The notes under the pieces are model-generated. The model saw nothing but the letters and a program-made list of their open reading frames with translations, was not told where the DNA came from and did no database searches. A program made the position numbers and the translations under genes. DNA of 64,000 nucleotides, from assembly GCF_025950085.1 (NCBI RefSeq), contig NZ_JAPDDS010000001.1, positions 310,001-374,000 of the forward strand, given 5' to 3'. The DNA comes from Luteolibacter flavescens (lineage in GTDB: Bacteria > Verrucomicrobiota > Verrucomicrobiia > Verrucomicrobiales > Akkermansiaceae). Shown piece after piece: positions 17,740-25,957 of the stretch (within the stretch, counting starts at the first letter, position 1; each line of letters begins with the position of its first letter).

Positions 17740-18327
17740 TCATCGCCGCAGCCGGTGCCAGTCCGCGGTGTCGGGCCGCAGCAAGGCATCCAGCGGTCGC
17801 GCGGCGAGATCGTGGTGGGCGATCAGGTGCTCCAGCAGTAGCACCGAGGCGAGTGCGTCATACAGGGCATCGTGCCAGCGTCCGCCCTCCAGATCCGGCG
17901 CGATCCCGCGGTTTTCGCAAAGCGCGGAGAGGGAATGGTCCGGCAGGTCCGGCCACGCCGCGCGGGAAAGCAGCAGCGTATCCACCCACGGGCCGAAGCC
18001 ATGCCCGGGGAAGGCGCGCAGGAAGCGCTTCTCCGTGCCCTTGCCATGGGCGACCACCACTGCTCCGGCGAGGTGCTTCTTCATCTGCGGCCACAGGGAA
18101 AGCAGGGCGGGTGCGCCGTGAAGGTCCTCGTCCCGGATGCCGTGGACCTTCCGGGCGGACCAGGTGATGGGGGCATCGCTGGCGAGATAGGACATGAAGC
18201 GCTCCCCGTGGCCGCCCGCAGGCGACCACGAAGCGAGGCCGACCTGCACGGGCACGTCCGTCCGGCCCCGGGCCGTCCCGGCGGACTCGAAGTCGATGGC
18301 GGCGAAACGGCAGTCCCCGATGGTCAC
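17740..18327 (-). CDS. DEDD-type 3'-5' exonuclease (DnaQ/epsilon-like)
   Basis: The protein shows the exonuclease signatures DCRFAAIDFESAG (Exo I, Asp and Glu), a central VVAHGKGTEKRFL (Exo II-like, where Asp is unclear) and WHDALYDALASVLLLEHLI (Exo III, His-Asp with a following Asp). The GTG at 18327 gives about 195 residues starting just ahead of Exo I; an ATG at 18393 would add a Pro/Ser-rich leader. It is probably a proofreading or RNA/DNA-trimming nuclease; which substrate is unknown. It abuts aroB downstream and is divergent from the membrane protein at 18429. Confidence 0.75.
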   Translation of the reverse strand: MTIGDCRFAAIDFESAGTARGRTDVPVQVGLASWSPAGGHGERFMSYLASDAPITWSARKVHGIRDEDLHGAPALLSLWPQMKKHLAGAVVVAHGKGTEKRFLRAFPGHGFGPWVDTLLLSRAAWPDLPDHSLSALCENRGIAPDLEGGRWHDALYDALASVLLLEHLIAHHDLAARPLDALLRPDTADWHRLRR

Positions 18328-18428
18328 CGGGGAAGGGCAGCACGGGGCGGGGGAGCTTGGCGATGGGAAAACCGCGGGATGGGGACTTGCCATCCGCGGC
18401 GGCGTCGCGAAAGTTTCCGCGCTACCGA

Positions 18429-19301
18429 ATGCCGGAACGCCGCATACCCCTTTGGCTCTGGCCGAATCTTCTCAGCCTGGACGCACCGATCGTCGCGGTG
18501 GTGTGGCTGGCGATGTTTGCCCGCATGTGGCTGGGTCTGCTGGAGTGGCCGCACTATCTCGCGCTGGGGCTGGCCGTGTGGGTCATCTACATGGCGGACC
18601 GCCTGCTGGATGTGAAGCTGTTGCACGCGGACGATCCCCGTCTTGGGCCGCGCCATGCCTTCGTGAAGCGGCATCAGGGAGTCCTCGGCTGGCTCACGGT
18701 CGTGGCCGCGCTCGGCTGCGTTTACATGGCGTTCTTCGTCCTGCCGGCGCTGCTCATCGGTTTCCCGTCGGATCTCGGCTACCTGCTGCCTGCGATCATT
18801 TTCACCTTCGTGTTCTTCTCGATGAATCTGGCATCGGCGGGGAATCCGGAGATCCCTCACCTGCGGAATCTCGTGGCGGGTGTGACCTTCTCCTTCGGCA
18901 CGGCGATGCTCGCGCACATGCACATCGGCTCAGAGGGGGTCTTCCACCTCATCCAGTCCCGGGAGATGCTGTGCTTCGCGCTGCTTTGCGCGGTGAATAT
19001 CTCGGCGATCCATTTCTGGGAGCAGTCCCGGCAGTCGCGCGACGAGGACTACCAGGCCGCGCACGAGCTTGCGCTGACCCTTCCGCTGGCAGTACTGGGA
19101 GCCGCCTGCATTCTTTCGGCGGGTCTGGATGAGGAAACGACGAAGCGCCCTTTCTTCTACGCAGTCCTGATCGCGACGGCCCTGCTTTTCGTGCTCAATC
19201 GCGTGCGGGATCGCTTCTCGATGGATGCCCTGCGGGTGTTGGCGGATGTGGCACTGATCGTTCCTTTCCCGATTTTCTGGATGCTCTCGAGTGCCAGATA
19301 G
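18429..19301 (+). CDS. Polytopic membrane protein, possibly UbiA-prenyltransferase-like
   Basis: About 290 residues with some eight hydrophobic segments. LSLDAPIVAVVWLAMFARMW followed by LAVWVIYMADRLLDVKLLHADDP resembles the first Asp-rich region of UbiA-type prenyltransferases, and an Arg-rich loop (LNRVRDRFSMDALRVLADVALIVPF) lies near the C-terminus, but the second Asp-rich motif is not clear. I regard the assignment as tentative. The ATG at 18429 is preferred because the preceding 24 codons overlap the divergent exonuclease leader. Confidence 0.5.
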   Translation: MPERRIPLWLWPNLLSLDAPIVAVVWLAMFARMWLGLLEWPHYLALGLAVWVIYMADRLLDVKLLHADDPRLGPRHAFVKRHQGVLGWLTVVAALGCVYMAFFVLPALLIGFPSDLGYLLPAIIFTFVFFSMNLASAGNPEIPHLRNLVAGVTFSFGTAMLAHMHIGSEGVFHLIQSREMLCFALLCAVNISAIHFWEQSRQSRDEDYQAAHELALTLPLAVLGAACILSAGLDEETTKRPFFYAVLIATALLFVLNRVRDRFSMDALRVLADVALIVPFPIFWMLSSAR

Positions 19302-19342
19302 CACTTGCGGGCGGATGCCGGGATTCCTATGTCTCGCCGCTC

Positions 19343-19975
19343 ATGTCGAAGGCACTCGATATCAAACGTCCCGCTTTCCTGATCCTCGGTGCGCCGGGCT
19401 CGGGCAAAGGAACCCAGGGAAAAATCCTCGGCTCCATCCCGCGCTTCTTCCACTGCGCGTGCGGTGACGTCTTCCGCTCCCTCGATACCCGCACGCCGCT
19501 CGGCCAGCGCTTCATCCATTACTCCAGCCGCGGCGAACTGGTGCCCGACGAGCTGACCATCGAGCTGTGGAAGGCGCAGGTGGACAACTGGCGCGAGTCC
19601 CACGTTTACAAGCCGGACATCGATTTCCTCGTGCTCGACGGTATCCCGCGGAATGTCCCGCAGGCCGAAATGATCTCGGAATTCCTCGATATCCACCAAG
19701 TCTTCCACCTCTCCTGCCCGAACCGCGAGGAACTCGCACGCCGCATGCGCAAGCGGGCGCTGAAGGACAACCGCATCGACGACGCCTCCGACCGCGTGAT
19801 CGCCCAGCGCATCGCGACCTATGAGGCGGAGACGAAGCCGATCCTCGACTACTACTCGCCCGCGCTGGTGACGGACATCGATGCGACGCATCCGCCCGTG
19901 AAGGTGCTGAACGACATCATCTCGAAGGTCGTCTCGCTACCGGTCTATCAGGAAGTCTCGAAGGTGGTGGCATGA
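19343..19975 (+). CDS. adk: Adenylate kinase (or related nucleoside monophosphate kinase)
   Basis: The 210-residue protein has the P-loop GAPGSGKGTQ (residues 16-25), the NMP-binding GDVFR and the signature LVLDGIPRN (97-104). The LID is of the short type (RMRKRALKDNRIDDASDRVIAQR). The usual H(I/L)STGD segment reads HCACGD, with two cysteines, which is unusual. It makes ADP from ATP and AMP. It opens a cluster with fmt, whose start overlaps its stop (ATGA), followed by pyrH and frr, all growth-linked functions. Confidence 0.85.
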   Translation: MSKALDIKRPAFLILGAPGSGKGTQGKILGSIPRFFHCACGDVFRSLDTRTPLGQRFIHYSSRGELVPDELTIELWKAQVDNWRESHVYKPDIDFLVLDGIPRNVPQAEMISEFLDIHQVFHLSCPNREELARRMRKRALKDNRIDDASDRVIAQRIATYEAETKPILDYYSPALVTDIDATHPPVKVLNDIISKVVSLPVYQEVSKVVA

Positions 19976-20904
19976 GTCTCATGGACGCCCGGATCGTGTT
20001 TTTCGGCAGCGGGGAGATCGCGATCCCCGCGTTCCGCCGCTTGATCGCGGACGGCCTCGTGCCGCTCGCGCTGGTGACCCAGCCGGACAAGCCCGCCGGG
20101 CGTCACCGCGAGTTGACCCCGCCACCGATCAAGCTGGCGGCGCTGGAGGCCGGGATCCCGGTGCTCCAGCCGGAGAGCGTGCGCGACGAGGCGAGCCTCG
20201 CCGAATTGCGCGAACTGGCCCCCGATGTGATCGTCGTGATGGCCTACGGGCAGATCTTGCCGAAGGCGCTGATCGCCATTCCAAGGATCGCCTGCATCAA
20301 TCTCCACGCCTCTCTTCTGCCGCGGCATCGCGGAGCCTCCTGCCTGCAAGCTGCCATCGACGAGGGCGACGCCGAGACTGGCGTGACCGTGATGCACGTG
20401 GTGCCGAAGCTGGATGCCGGCGACATCATCCACCCGCTCGCCACGCCGATCGGGCCGGAGGAAACGGGCGGCTCGCTGCACGACCGCATGGCGGACATTG
20501 CCGCCGAGGCGCTGGCCCAAGCTATGCCCGGGATACTGGCAGGCACCGCGACGCGGACACCACAGGACGGCGGGAGGGCGACCTACGCGCCGAAGCTGGA
20601 TCGGGAGCACGGCCGCATCGACTGGACGTGGGACGCCGAGCGTCTCGCACGCCGCATCCGTGCCTACGAGCCGTGGCCGGGGACCTGGACGACCTTTGAC
20701 AACAAGCGCGTGAAGATCTTCCCCGCTCGGGCGGGTCAGGGCAGCACGGGCGAGCCCGGCACCGTGATGGTGGAAGAGGGCGAGGTGCGCGTGTCCTGCG
20801 GGAGCGGCTATCTGGTGTTGGGCGATATCCAGCCGGATGGCTCGCGGCGGATGCCCGCGGAGGCATGGGCGAAGGGGTTGCGGACGCTGCCCCGTTTCGT
20901 CTGA
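19972..20904 (+). CDS. fmt: Methionyl-tRNA formyltransferase
   Basis: The 310-residue protein has the formyltransferase core NLHASLLPRHRGAS (Asn110, His112) with Asp148 in PKLDAGDI, the N-terminal FFGSGEIAIPAFRRLI and QPDKPAGR, and a C-terminal domain (RIDWTWDAERLARRIRAYEPWPGTW). It formylates Met-tRNAfMet for translation initiation. The start overlaps the adk stop by 4 bases, indicating translational coupling. def, often its neighbour, is not here. Confidence 0.95.
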   Translation: MSLMDARIVFFGSGEIAIPAFRRLIADGLVPLALVTQPDKPAGRHRELTPPPIKLAALEAGIPVLQPESVRDEASLAELRELAPDVIVVMAYGQILPKALIAIPRIACINLHASLLPRHRGASCLQAAIDEGDAETGVTVMHVVPKLDAGDIIHPLATPIGPEETGGSLHDRMADIAAEALAQAMPGILAGTATRTPQDGGRATYAPKLDREHGRIDWTWDAERLARRIRAYEPWPGTWTTFDNKRVKIFPARAGQGSTGEPGTVMVEEGEVRVSCGSGYLVLGDIQPDGSRRMPAEAWAKGLRTLPRFV

Positions 20905-20931
20905 CCGCTTGTTTCCCGGCAAAGAAGGGGC

Positions 20932-21483
20932 ATGCTGGTGCCCGTGAAACTGCTGCCCATCCTGCTCGCCCTGATTTCGCCGCTGGCGGCCACCACGATT
21001 TCCGTGGTGCCGATCCACGAGCCGCTCAGCATGCACGGGACGGATGTGGACGAGGGCATCACCGAGACCGGCGAGGCGCTGCAGGCGACCGTGGCGGCAC
21101 GCCCGATGGCGCTGACGGGTGCCTTCCCCGAGGTGCTCATCGAGTCCATCCGCACGCCCCACAAGCTCCCGACGAACAATCCGAACTACAAGGTCGAGGA
21201 GGTGAACCTGCTCGTGCTCTGCAACATCGGCATCACCGCGGAAACGAAAGAGGACGGGCTGCACGTCACGATGAATGTTTCCCAACTGGCCGTCCCGGAG
21301 GGCGTGGATCTCACCGCCCGGCAGGTGCTGAAGCTGGCCATGGTGGCGATCCGGAGGACCCTTGAAGAATACCAGCGCCCGCAGACACAACCGCTCGATG
21401 TGAAGGTGCTGATCGGGGGTGTGGACGACGGCACCGCCTCGCTGAAGGATTTGGAGGCGACTTACCGTCTTGGCGGCGAGTGA
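20932..21483 (+). CDS. Exported protein of unknown function
   Basis: The 183-residue protein starts with a hydrophobic signal ([17 protein letters not shown]). The mature part is hydrophilic, with a [24 protein letters not shown] strand-rich section and [29 protein letters not shown] at the end. I do not recognise a family. The GTG at 20938 lies 7 bases after AAGGGG and may be the real start instead of the ATG at 20932. It sits between fmt and pyrH in the same direction and is probably co-transcribed. Confidence 0.65.
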   Translation: MLVPVKLLPILLALISPLAATTISVVPIHEPLSMHGTDVDEGITETGEALQATVAARPMALTGAFPEVLIESIRTPHKLPTNNPNYKVEEVNLLVLCNIGITAETKEDGLHVTMNVSQLAVPEGVDLTARQVLKLAMVAIRRTLEEYQRPQTQPLDVKVLIGGVDDGTASLKDLEATYRLGGE

Positions 21484-21547
21484 TTCCGCCTTTTGCCTTT
21501 TCAAAAGGCGCGGCGGCCTGCTTGGATCTCGCAACGCCAGCCATCGA

Positions 21548-22294
21548 ATGAGTTCGTCCCCGCCCCGCTACAAGAGAGCCATCCTTAAACTCAGCGGGGA
21601 AGCCCTCCGCGAACCCGGCAGCACCGACAATATCTCGCCCGAGATCGTCGAACGCATCGCCCGCGAGGTTCGCGAGGCCTTGGCTCCGGGAGACCTGCAA
21701 CTCGGCATTGTCGTGGGTGGCGGGAATTTCTGGCGCGGTGCTTCCGCGAGCGCCCGCGGCATGGACCGTGCGACCGCAGACTACGTGGGCATGCTCGCCA
21801 CCGTGATGAACTCGCTGGCCCTGCAGGGGTCGCTGGAGCATCACGGTGTTCCCTGCGTCGTCCAGTCGGCCATCGAGATGAAAAACGTCGCCGAGACCTT
21901 CATCCGCCGGAAGGCCGAGCGCCAACTCAACGACGGCCGCGTGGTGATCTTCGCCGCCGGCACCGGCAGCCCCTTCTTCTCCACCGACACCACCGCCGCT
22001 CTCCGCGCGAGCGAGATGAGCGCCGACGTGGTCTTCAAGGCCACGATGGTCGATGGTGTCTATGACTCCGACCCGAAGAAGAATCCGGATGCGAAGAAGT
22101 TCTCGCGCGTGTCCTTCCACGACTGCATCTCGAAGCAGTTCAAGGTGATGGACGCCACTGCCTTCAGCCTGTGCATGGACAACCATATCCCGATCGTGAT
22201 CTTCGATCTCGGTCAGGAGGGCAACATCACCCGCGCGCTGCGCGGCGAGTCGATCGGTACCATCGTCGATGGAGACGAGACCGTTGTCGCCTGA
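21548..22294 (+). CDS. pyrH: UMP kinase
   Basis: The 248-residue amino-acid-kinase-fold enzyme has [10 protein letters not shown], the [10 protein letters not shown] nucleotide-binding stretch, [36 protein letters not shown] and [18 protein letters not shown], all diagnostic of bacterial PyrH. It phosphorylates UMP to UDP. The start at 21548 gives the expected short N-terminus; earlier in-frame codons overlap the previous gene. It is followed after 27 bp by frr, a classical pairing. Confidence 0.96.
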   Translation: MSSSPPRYKRAILKLSGEALREPGSTDNISPEIVERIAREVREALAPGDLQLGIVVGGGNFWRGASASARGMDRATADYVGMLATVMNSLALQGSLEHHGVPCVVQSAIEMKNVAETFIRRKAERQLNDGRVVIFAAGTGSPFFSTDTTAALRASEMSADVVFKATMVDGVYDSDPKKNPDAKKFSRVSFHDCISKQFKVMDATAFSLCMDNHIPIVIFDLGQEGNITRALRGESIGTIVDGDETVVA

Positions 22295-22321
22295 GCCCGA
22301 TTATTCTAACAATTTCCCGTT

Positions 22322-22888
22322 ATGGACCCGGAAACCGCTATTCTTGAGACCGAGGAGGCCATGGAGAAGGCCGTCGAGTACCTGCACCATGAATTCGCCA
22401 CGGTGCGCACGGGCAAGGCCTCGCCCAGCCTCGTGGAAAACATCGACGTGCACGTGCACAGCTACGGCAGCACGATGAAGCTGAAGCAGCTCGCGATGAT
22501 CACTGCTCCGGAAGCACGGCTTTTGGAAGTCAAGGTATTCGACCCGGCGACCACGCAAGACGTGGAGCGTGCGATCCGCGAGTCGCGTCTCGGGCTGAAC
22601 CCCGCTGCCGCTGGCATTTCGCTGCGCATACCAATTCCCGAACTCTCTGAGGAGCGCCGTATCCAGATGGTGAAGCTCATCAAGCAGATTGCCGAGGAAG
22701 GGAAGGTCCGCGTCCGCAGTGCTCGCAAGGAGGGCATGGATGCTGCGAAGAAGATGAAGGCCGACAACATCCTCACGGAGGATGGCCAGAAGGATCACGA
22801 AGCCGAGGTCCAGAAGCTGACCGACAAGTATGTGAAGGTCGTGGACGAGCTCGTCGTGGCGAAGGAGAAGGAAGTGATGAAGGTGTAA
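22322..22888 (+). CDS. frr: Ribosome recycling factor
   Basis: The 188-residue protein has family stretches FATVRTGKASPSLVENIDV, LAMITAPEARLLEVKVFD, SRLGLNPAAAGISLRIPIPELSEERR and the C-terminal helix pair ending LTDKYVKVVDELVVAKEKEVMKV. It splits post-termination ribosomes together with EF-G. The ATG follows a TTTCCCGTT leader without a Shine-Dalgarno sequence, like several other genes here. It is the last gene of the cluster; a 9-bp-stem hairpin lies 25 bp downstream. Confidence 0.97.
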   Translation: MDPETAILETEEAMEKAVEYLHHEFATVRTGKASPSLVENIDVHVHSYGSTMKLKQLAMITAPEARLLEVKVFDPATTQDVERAIRESRLGLNPAAAGISLRIPIPELSEERRIQMVKLIKQIAEEGKVRVRSARKEGMDAAKKMKADNILTEDGQKDHEAEVQKLTDKYVKVVDELVVAKEKEVMKV

Positions 22889-22912
22889 AGGGTGTGGCGT
22901 TCCGCCCGCCCT

Positions 22913-22933
22913 GTGCCGACCAGAGGTCGGCAC
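22913..22933. repeat. Short perfect hairpin, REP-like, between convergent frr and lipB
   Basis: GTGCCGACC (22913-22921) pairs exactly with GGTCGGCAC (22925-22933) around a 3-base loop. The position between convergent genes suits a terminator, but no T-run follows. I recall near-identical GTGCCGACC..GGTCGGCAC hairpins being common between genes in related genomes, so this may be a dispersed REP-type element; that could not be checked here. Confidence 0.5.
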
Positions 22934-22947
22934 TCCCCGGAGCCCGG

Positions 22948-23571
22948 TTAAGCCCGGGCGAACAGCTTCCCGAAGTGCGGGACGAAAGCATCCGCGAAGT
23001 CCGCAACGCTCACCGGCTTGCGGGCTTCTTGTGCCACGCAGCTCATGATCACGCCGTCGATCCCGCACGGCGTGATCGCGAAGAAAGGTAGCAGCGATTC
23101 CGGCGTGATATTGATGGCGAAGCCGTGCATGGAGATCCATTTCCGCACGCCCACGCCGATGGAGGCGAGCTTGCGATTCTCCACCCACACGCCGGTCAGG
23201 CCCTCGCGGCGTCCGGCCGGGATGTCGAAGTCGTGGCAGGTGAGGATGAGCGCTTCCTCAAGTCCGCGGAGATGGGCATGCAGGTCGCGATTCCGCTCGC
23301 GGAGGTCGAGGATTGGGTAGCCGACCAGTTGGCCGGGGCCGTGGTAGGTGGCTTGGCCGCCGCGGTTCGCTTCCACCACAGGCGCGGGAAGCATCGAGGT
23401 ATCCCGCAGCGAAGATTGGTCGCGCAAACGGCCGATGGTGTAAACGGGGGCGTGCTCTAACAGGAATAGGGTTTCTTCCCCCGTGCCATCTAGCAGCGAG
23501 TCAACGGTAGTGTCCTGCCGTTTCAGCCCCTCTTCGTAGGAAATGCCAGTGCCCAGGTGGATCGTCTTCAT
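22948..23571 (-). CDS. lipB: Octanoyltransferase (lipoate biosynthesis)
   Basis: The 207-residue protein carries the LipB signature RGGQATYHGPGQLVGYPILDL (from residue 70), the catalytic Lys134 in ENRKLASIGVGVRKWI and the catalytic Cys169 in ITPCGIDG. It moves octanoyl from acyl carrier protein to lipoyl domains, the first step of endogenous lipoylation. It lies 57 bp downstream of ruvC on the same strand and may be the last gene of that transcript. No lipA is in the window. Confidence 0.95.
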   Translation of the reverse strand: MKTIHLGTGISYEEGLKRQDTTVDSLLDGTGEETLFLLEHAPVYTIGRLRDQSSLRDTSMLPAPVVEANRGGQATYHGPGQLVGYPILDLRERNRDLHAHLRGLEEALILTCHDFDIPAGRREGLTGVWVENRKLASIGVGVRKWISMHGFAINITPESLLPFFAITPCGIDGVIMSCVAQEARKPVSVADFADAFVPHFGKLFARA

Positions 23572-23628
23572 GCGGGTGAAATCGTCTGATGGTTCGCGTC
23601 AGTTTCAGTGCGTGGCTGCGCAAGATAC

Positions 23629-24132
23629 TCAGACCTGACGCCTCTCCAGCATTTTGGCCTTCAATGGATCGGACGCTTGCAGGTGCGCGATTCCGATGGC
23701 CAGTGCGTCAGCAGCGTCGTGGGGCGGTGTTTCGGACAGACCCAACAGAGCACGCACCATAAAGGCGACCTGCTGCTTGTCAGCCCTGCCTTTTCCGGTG
23801 ACCGCCATCTTCACCTTCATCGGCGCGTATTCGAAGACATTCAATCCCGCATCTGCCGCCGCGATCAATGCCGCAGCCCGTGCCGCGCCCATCGAAATCG
23901 CCGTGCGATGGGACTGCACGTAGATGATGCCTTCCACCGCCACCTGGTCGGGCTGGTGCTTCTCGATCACATGCCGGAGGTGGGTCCGCACCGCCGCGAG
24001 CGCCGCGGACTGGGGAAGGCGATCCGGGATCGAAATCACGTCAAAGGCCAAGGCCACCGCCTTGTGTCCGTCGCCCTCCACCACGGCGTAGCCGGTATTG
24101 CGGACTGCTGGGTCGATGGCGAGGACGCGCAT
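23629..24132 (-). CDS. ruvC: Crossover junction endodeoxyribonuclease RuvC
   Basis: The 167-residue resolvase has its four acidic residues at Asp7 (LAIDPAVRNTGYAV), Glu67 (VAVEGIIY), Asp139 and Asp142 (HDAADALAIG), with GKGRADKQQV between them. It cleaves Holliday junctions with RuvAB, which are not in the window. Its start lies only 3 bp after the stop of the ParE-like toxin gene, so translation is probably coupled to the toxin-antitoxin transcript, an unusual arrangement. Confidence 0.94.
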   Translation of the reverse strand: MRVLAIDPAVRNTGYAVVEGDGHKAVALAFDVISIPDRLPQSAALAAVRTHLRHVIEKHQPDQVAVEGIIYVQSHRTAISMGAARAAALIAAADAGLNVFEYAPMKVKMAVTGKGRADKQQVAFMVRALLGLSETPPHDAADALAIGIAHLQASDPLKAKMLERRQV

Positions 24133-24135
24133 GAT

Positions 24136-24438
24136 TCAAGGGAGACCTTTGAGTCTCCGTTCGATCCATTTAGGATTCCGTCGCAGATCCAAGACCGCGC
24201 GGACGCGCGCTGCGTCATCATCGACCTGATAGTAAATCGCGTAGGGAAAACGCTTCGAGAGCAGGCGATGAAAACGACCGAAATGGATCGAATGGATTCC
24301 CGCGAAAAGTTGGAGCGAATCGATGTCCGAAAAGAGGGAATCAAGAAAGTAAGACCCTAGTCCAATCTCCTGACGCTCATAGAACCGGAAGCCCTGCCTG
24401 ATGTCTTCAAGCGCCGACGGCTGAATCTCGATCCTCAC
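24136..24438 (-). CDS. RelE/ParE-superfamily toxin
   Basis: The 100-residue protein begins MRIEIQPSALEDIRQGFRFYERQEIGLGS and contains FGRFHRLLSKRFPYAIYYQVDDDAARVRAVLDLRRNPKWI, the typical ParE/RelE core of a beta-sheet after two helices. It lacks a clear catalytic RelE His/Tyr triad, so target (gyrase or ribosome) is not decided. It overlaps the upstream antitoxin gene by 4 bases (ATGA), the standard toxin-antitoxin layout. Confidence 0.82.
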   Translation of the reverse strand: MRIEIQPSALEDIRQGFRFYERQEIGLGSYFLDSLFSDIDSLQLFAGIHSIHFGRFHRLLSKRFPYAIYYQVDDDAARVRAVLDLRRNPKWIERRLKGLP

Positions 24439-24653
24439 GTCAACTCCTCACGCAATTGCTTCTTGGCGGCATTCCACGCGACGAACCTTTCTTCGCCAGA
24501 TGACGTCAGGCGCTCGCGCTCGGTGAGGACTCCGCCATGCCATTCGGGTGAAGTGATGTCGTCTGTTCCTGCGGAGAGGTTCTCCCACAGGTTTTCCATG
24601 AGGCGGAGCTTGTCCGCCGTGCTCATGACTTCCAGATCGACCGTCGTCACCAT
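24435..24653 (-). CDS. Addiction-module antitoxin-like protein
   Basis: The 72-residue acidic protein (STADKLRLMENLWENL; SPEWHGGVLTERE; NAAKKQLREELT) matches the short 'putative addiction module component' antitoxins that pair with ParE-type toxins. LMENLWENL and EWH are hallmark elements. The ATG at 24653 was chosen because it gives the family length; the frame stays open upstream without similarity. It lies 31 bp after the helicase stop on the same strand. Confidence 0.82.
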   Translation of the reverse strand: MVTTVDLEVMSTADKLRLMENLWENLSAGTDDITSPEWHGGVLTERERLTSSGEERFVAWNAAKKQLREELT

Positions 24654-24684
24654 GGGTCCAGTTTCGCCTGATCCCCGGGAAGAA

Positions 24685-25881
24685 TCAACGCCGCTTTTTC
24701 TTCCCGCCCATCGGCTTCTTGCGGATCGGCTTGGAAGGGGAATCGTCGAGGAGGGCGGTGTAGATGTAGTCGAAGCCGTCCAGCTTCTTGCGCTGGATCT
24801 TCTGGTCGATGAAGACCTCGACGGACTTGGCAAACTCAAGCTCGTCCGCGGTAAGGATGGTGAAGGCGTCACCTTCGGCCTCGGCCCGGCCAGTGCGGCC
24901 GATGCGGTGGACGTAGTCCTCGGCATTCTCCGGGACGCGGTAGTTGATGACGTGCGAGACGCCGGAGATGTCGATGCCACGGGCGGCGACGTCGGTCGCG
25001 ACGAGGACTTCGAATTCACCGCTCTTAAAGCCGGCGAGCGCCTTCATGCGGTCCACCTGGCTGATATCGGAGTGCATCGCGGCGACCTTCTCGTGGCCCT
25101 CGCGCTTGAGCAGCGCGCAGACCTGGTCGGCCTCCTTGCGGGTGCGGGTGAAGATCATCACCGAGTGATAGTCGGTGTGATTCAGCAGGGCGATGAGCAG
25201 GTCGTCGCGCTGGTCCATCGAGACCGGGTAGAAGGCGTGCGTGACGGTGGATGCCACCGCGCGGCGCGCGATTTCCACGCTGACCGGATTGATGAGGCAC
25301 CATTGGGCGAAGGTCTGGATCGCCGGCGGCATGGTCGCCGAGAAGAAGAGCGTCTGACGGCCCTCCCACGGGCAGAGATTCACGATCTTGCGGACCTGCG
25401 GGAGGAATCCCATGTCCAGCATGCGGTCCACTTCATCGAGGATCAGGATCTTCACCTCGTTGAAGCGCATGGTGGCGCGGTAGAAATGGTCGACGAGGCG
25501 TCCCGGGGTCGCGACCACGATGTCGGCACCGCCTTGCAGCGCCTTGAGTTGCTCGCCGAAGCCGACGCCGCCGAAGAGCAGGGCGACCTTCAGACCGGTG
25601 TGCTTGCCGTATTTCTCGAATTGCTCGGCCACCTGGTGGGCGAGTTCGCGGGTCGGCTCCAGCACCAGGATCTGGGGCTTGCCCATCGGCGTGATCTTGC
25701 TCAGCGACGGCAGGGCGAAGGCCGCGGTCTTTCCGGTGCCGGTCTGCGAGGCACCGATCACATCGCGCCCTTCCAGGATCAGCGGGATGGCCTGAGCCTG
25801 GATCGGCGTGGGGTTTTCGTAGCCCGACTCCGTGACGGCTTCGAGAACGGCTGCGGAGAGGCCTAATGTGTCAAATCCCAT
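24685..25881 (-). CDS. rhlE: DEAD-box RNA helicase, RhlE-like
   Basis: The 398-residue helicase core has the Q motif (GFDTLGLSAAVLEAVTESGYENPTPIQAQAI split around residue 20), motif I ASQTGTGKTAAF, PTRELAHQ, TPGRL, DEVDRMLD in place of the canonical DEAD box, SAT, the motif IV region HSVMIFTRTRKEAD, ATDVAARGIDI and HRIGRTGRAEAEG. A short basic tail (KPIRKKPMGGKKKRR) probably adds RNA affinity. It should unwind RNA during ribosome assembly or decay. The Glu-to-Glu, Ala-to-Val change (DEVD) keeps the catalytic acidic pair and occurs in this subfamily. Confidence 0.9.
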   Translation of the reverse strand: MGFDTLGLSAAVLEAVTESGYENPTPIQAQAIPLILEGRDVIGASQTGTGKTAAFALPSLSKITPMGKPQILVLEPTRELAHQVAEQFEKYGKHTGLKVALLFGGVGFGEQLKALQGGADIVVATPGRLVDHFYRATMRFNEVKILILDEVDRMLDMGFLPQVRKIVNLCPWEGRQTLFFSATMPPAIQTFAQWCLINPVSVEIARRAVASTVTHAFYPVSMDQRDDLLIALLNHTDYHSVMIFTRTRKEADQVCALLKREGHEKVAAMHSDISQVDRMKALAGFKSGEFEVLVATDVAARGIDISGVSHVINYRVPENAEDYVHRIGRTGRAEAEGDAFTILTADELEFAKSVEVFIDQKIQRKKLDGFDYIYTALLDDSPSKPIRKKPMGGKKKRR

Positions 25882-25957
25882 GTGTGCGGGGATTGCGTAG
25901 GGATCAAGCCACCCCCGGTCAAGGGACGAGTGCCTTGGTGGAAAGAAGTTGTCTCGG

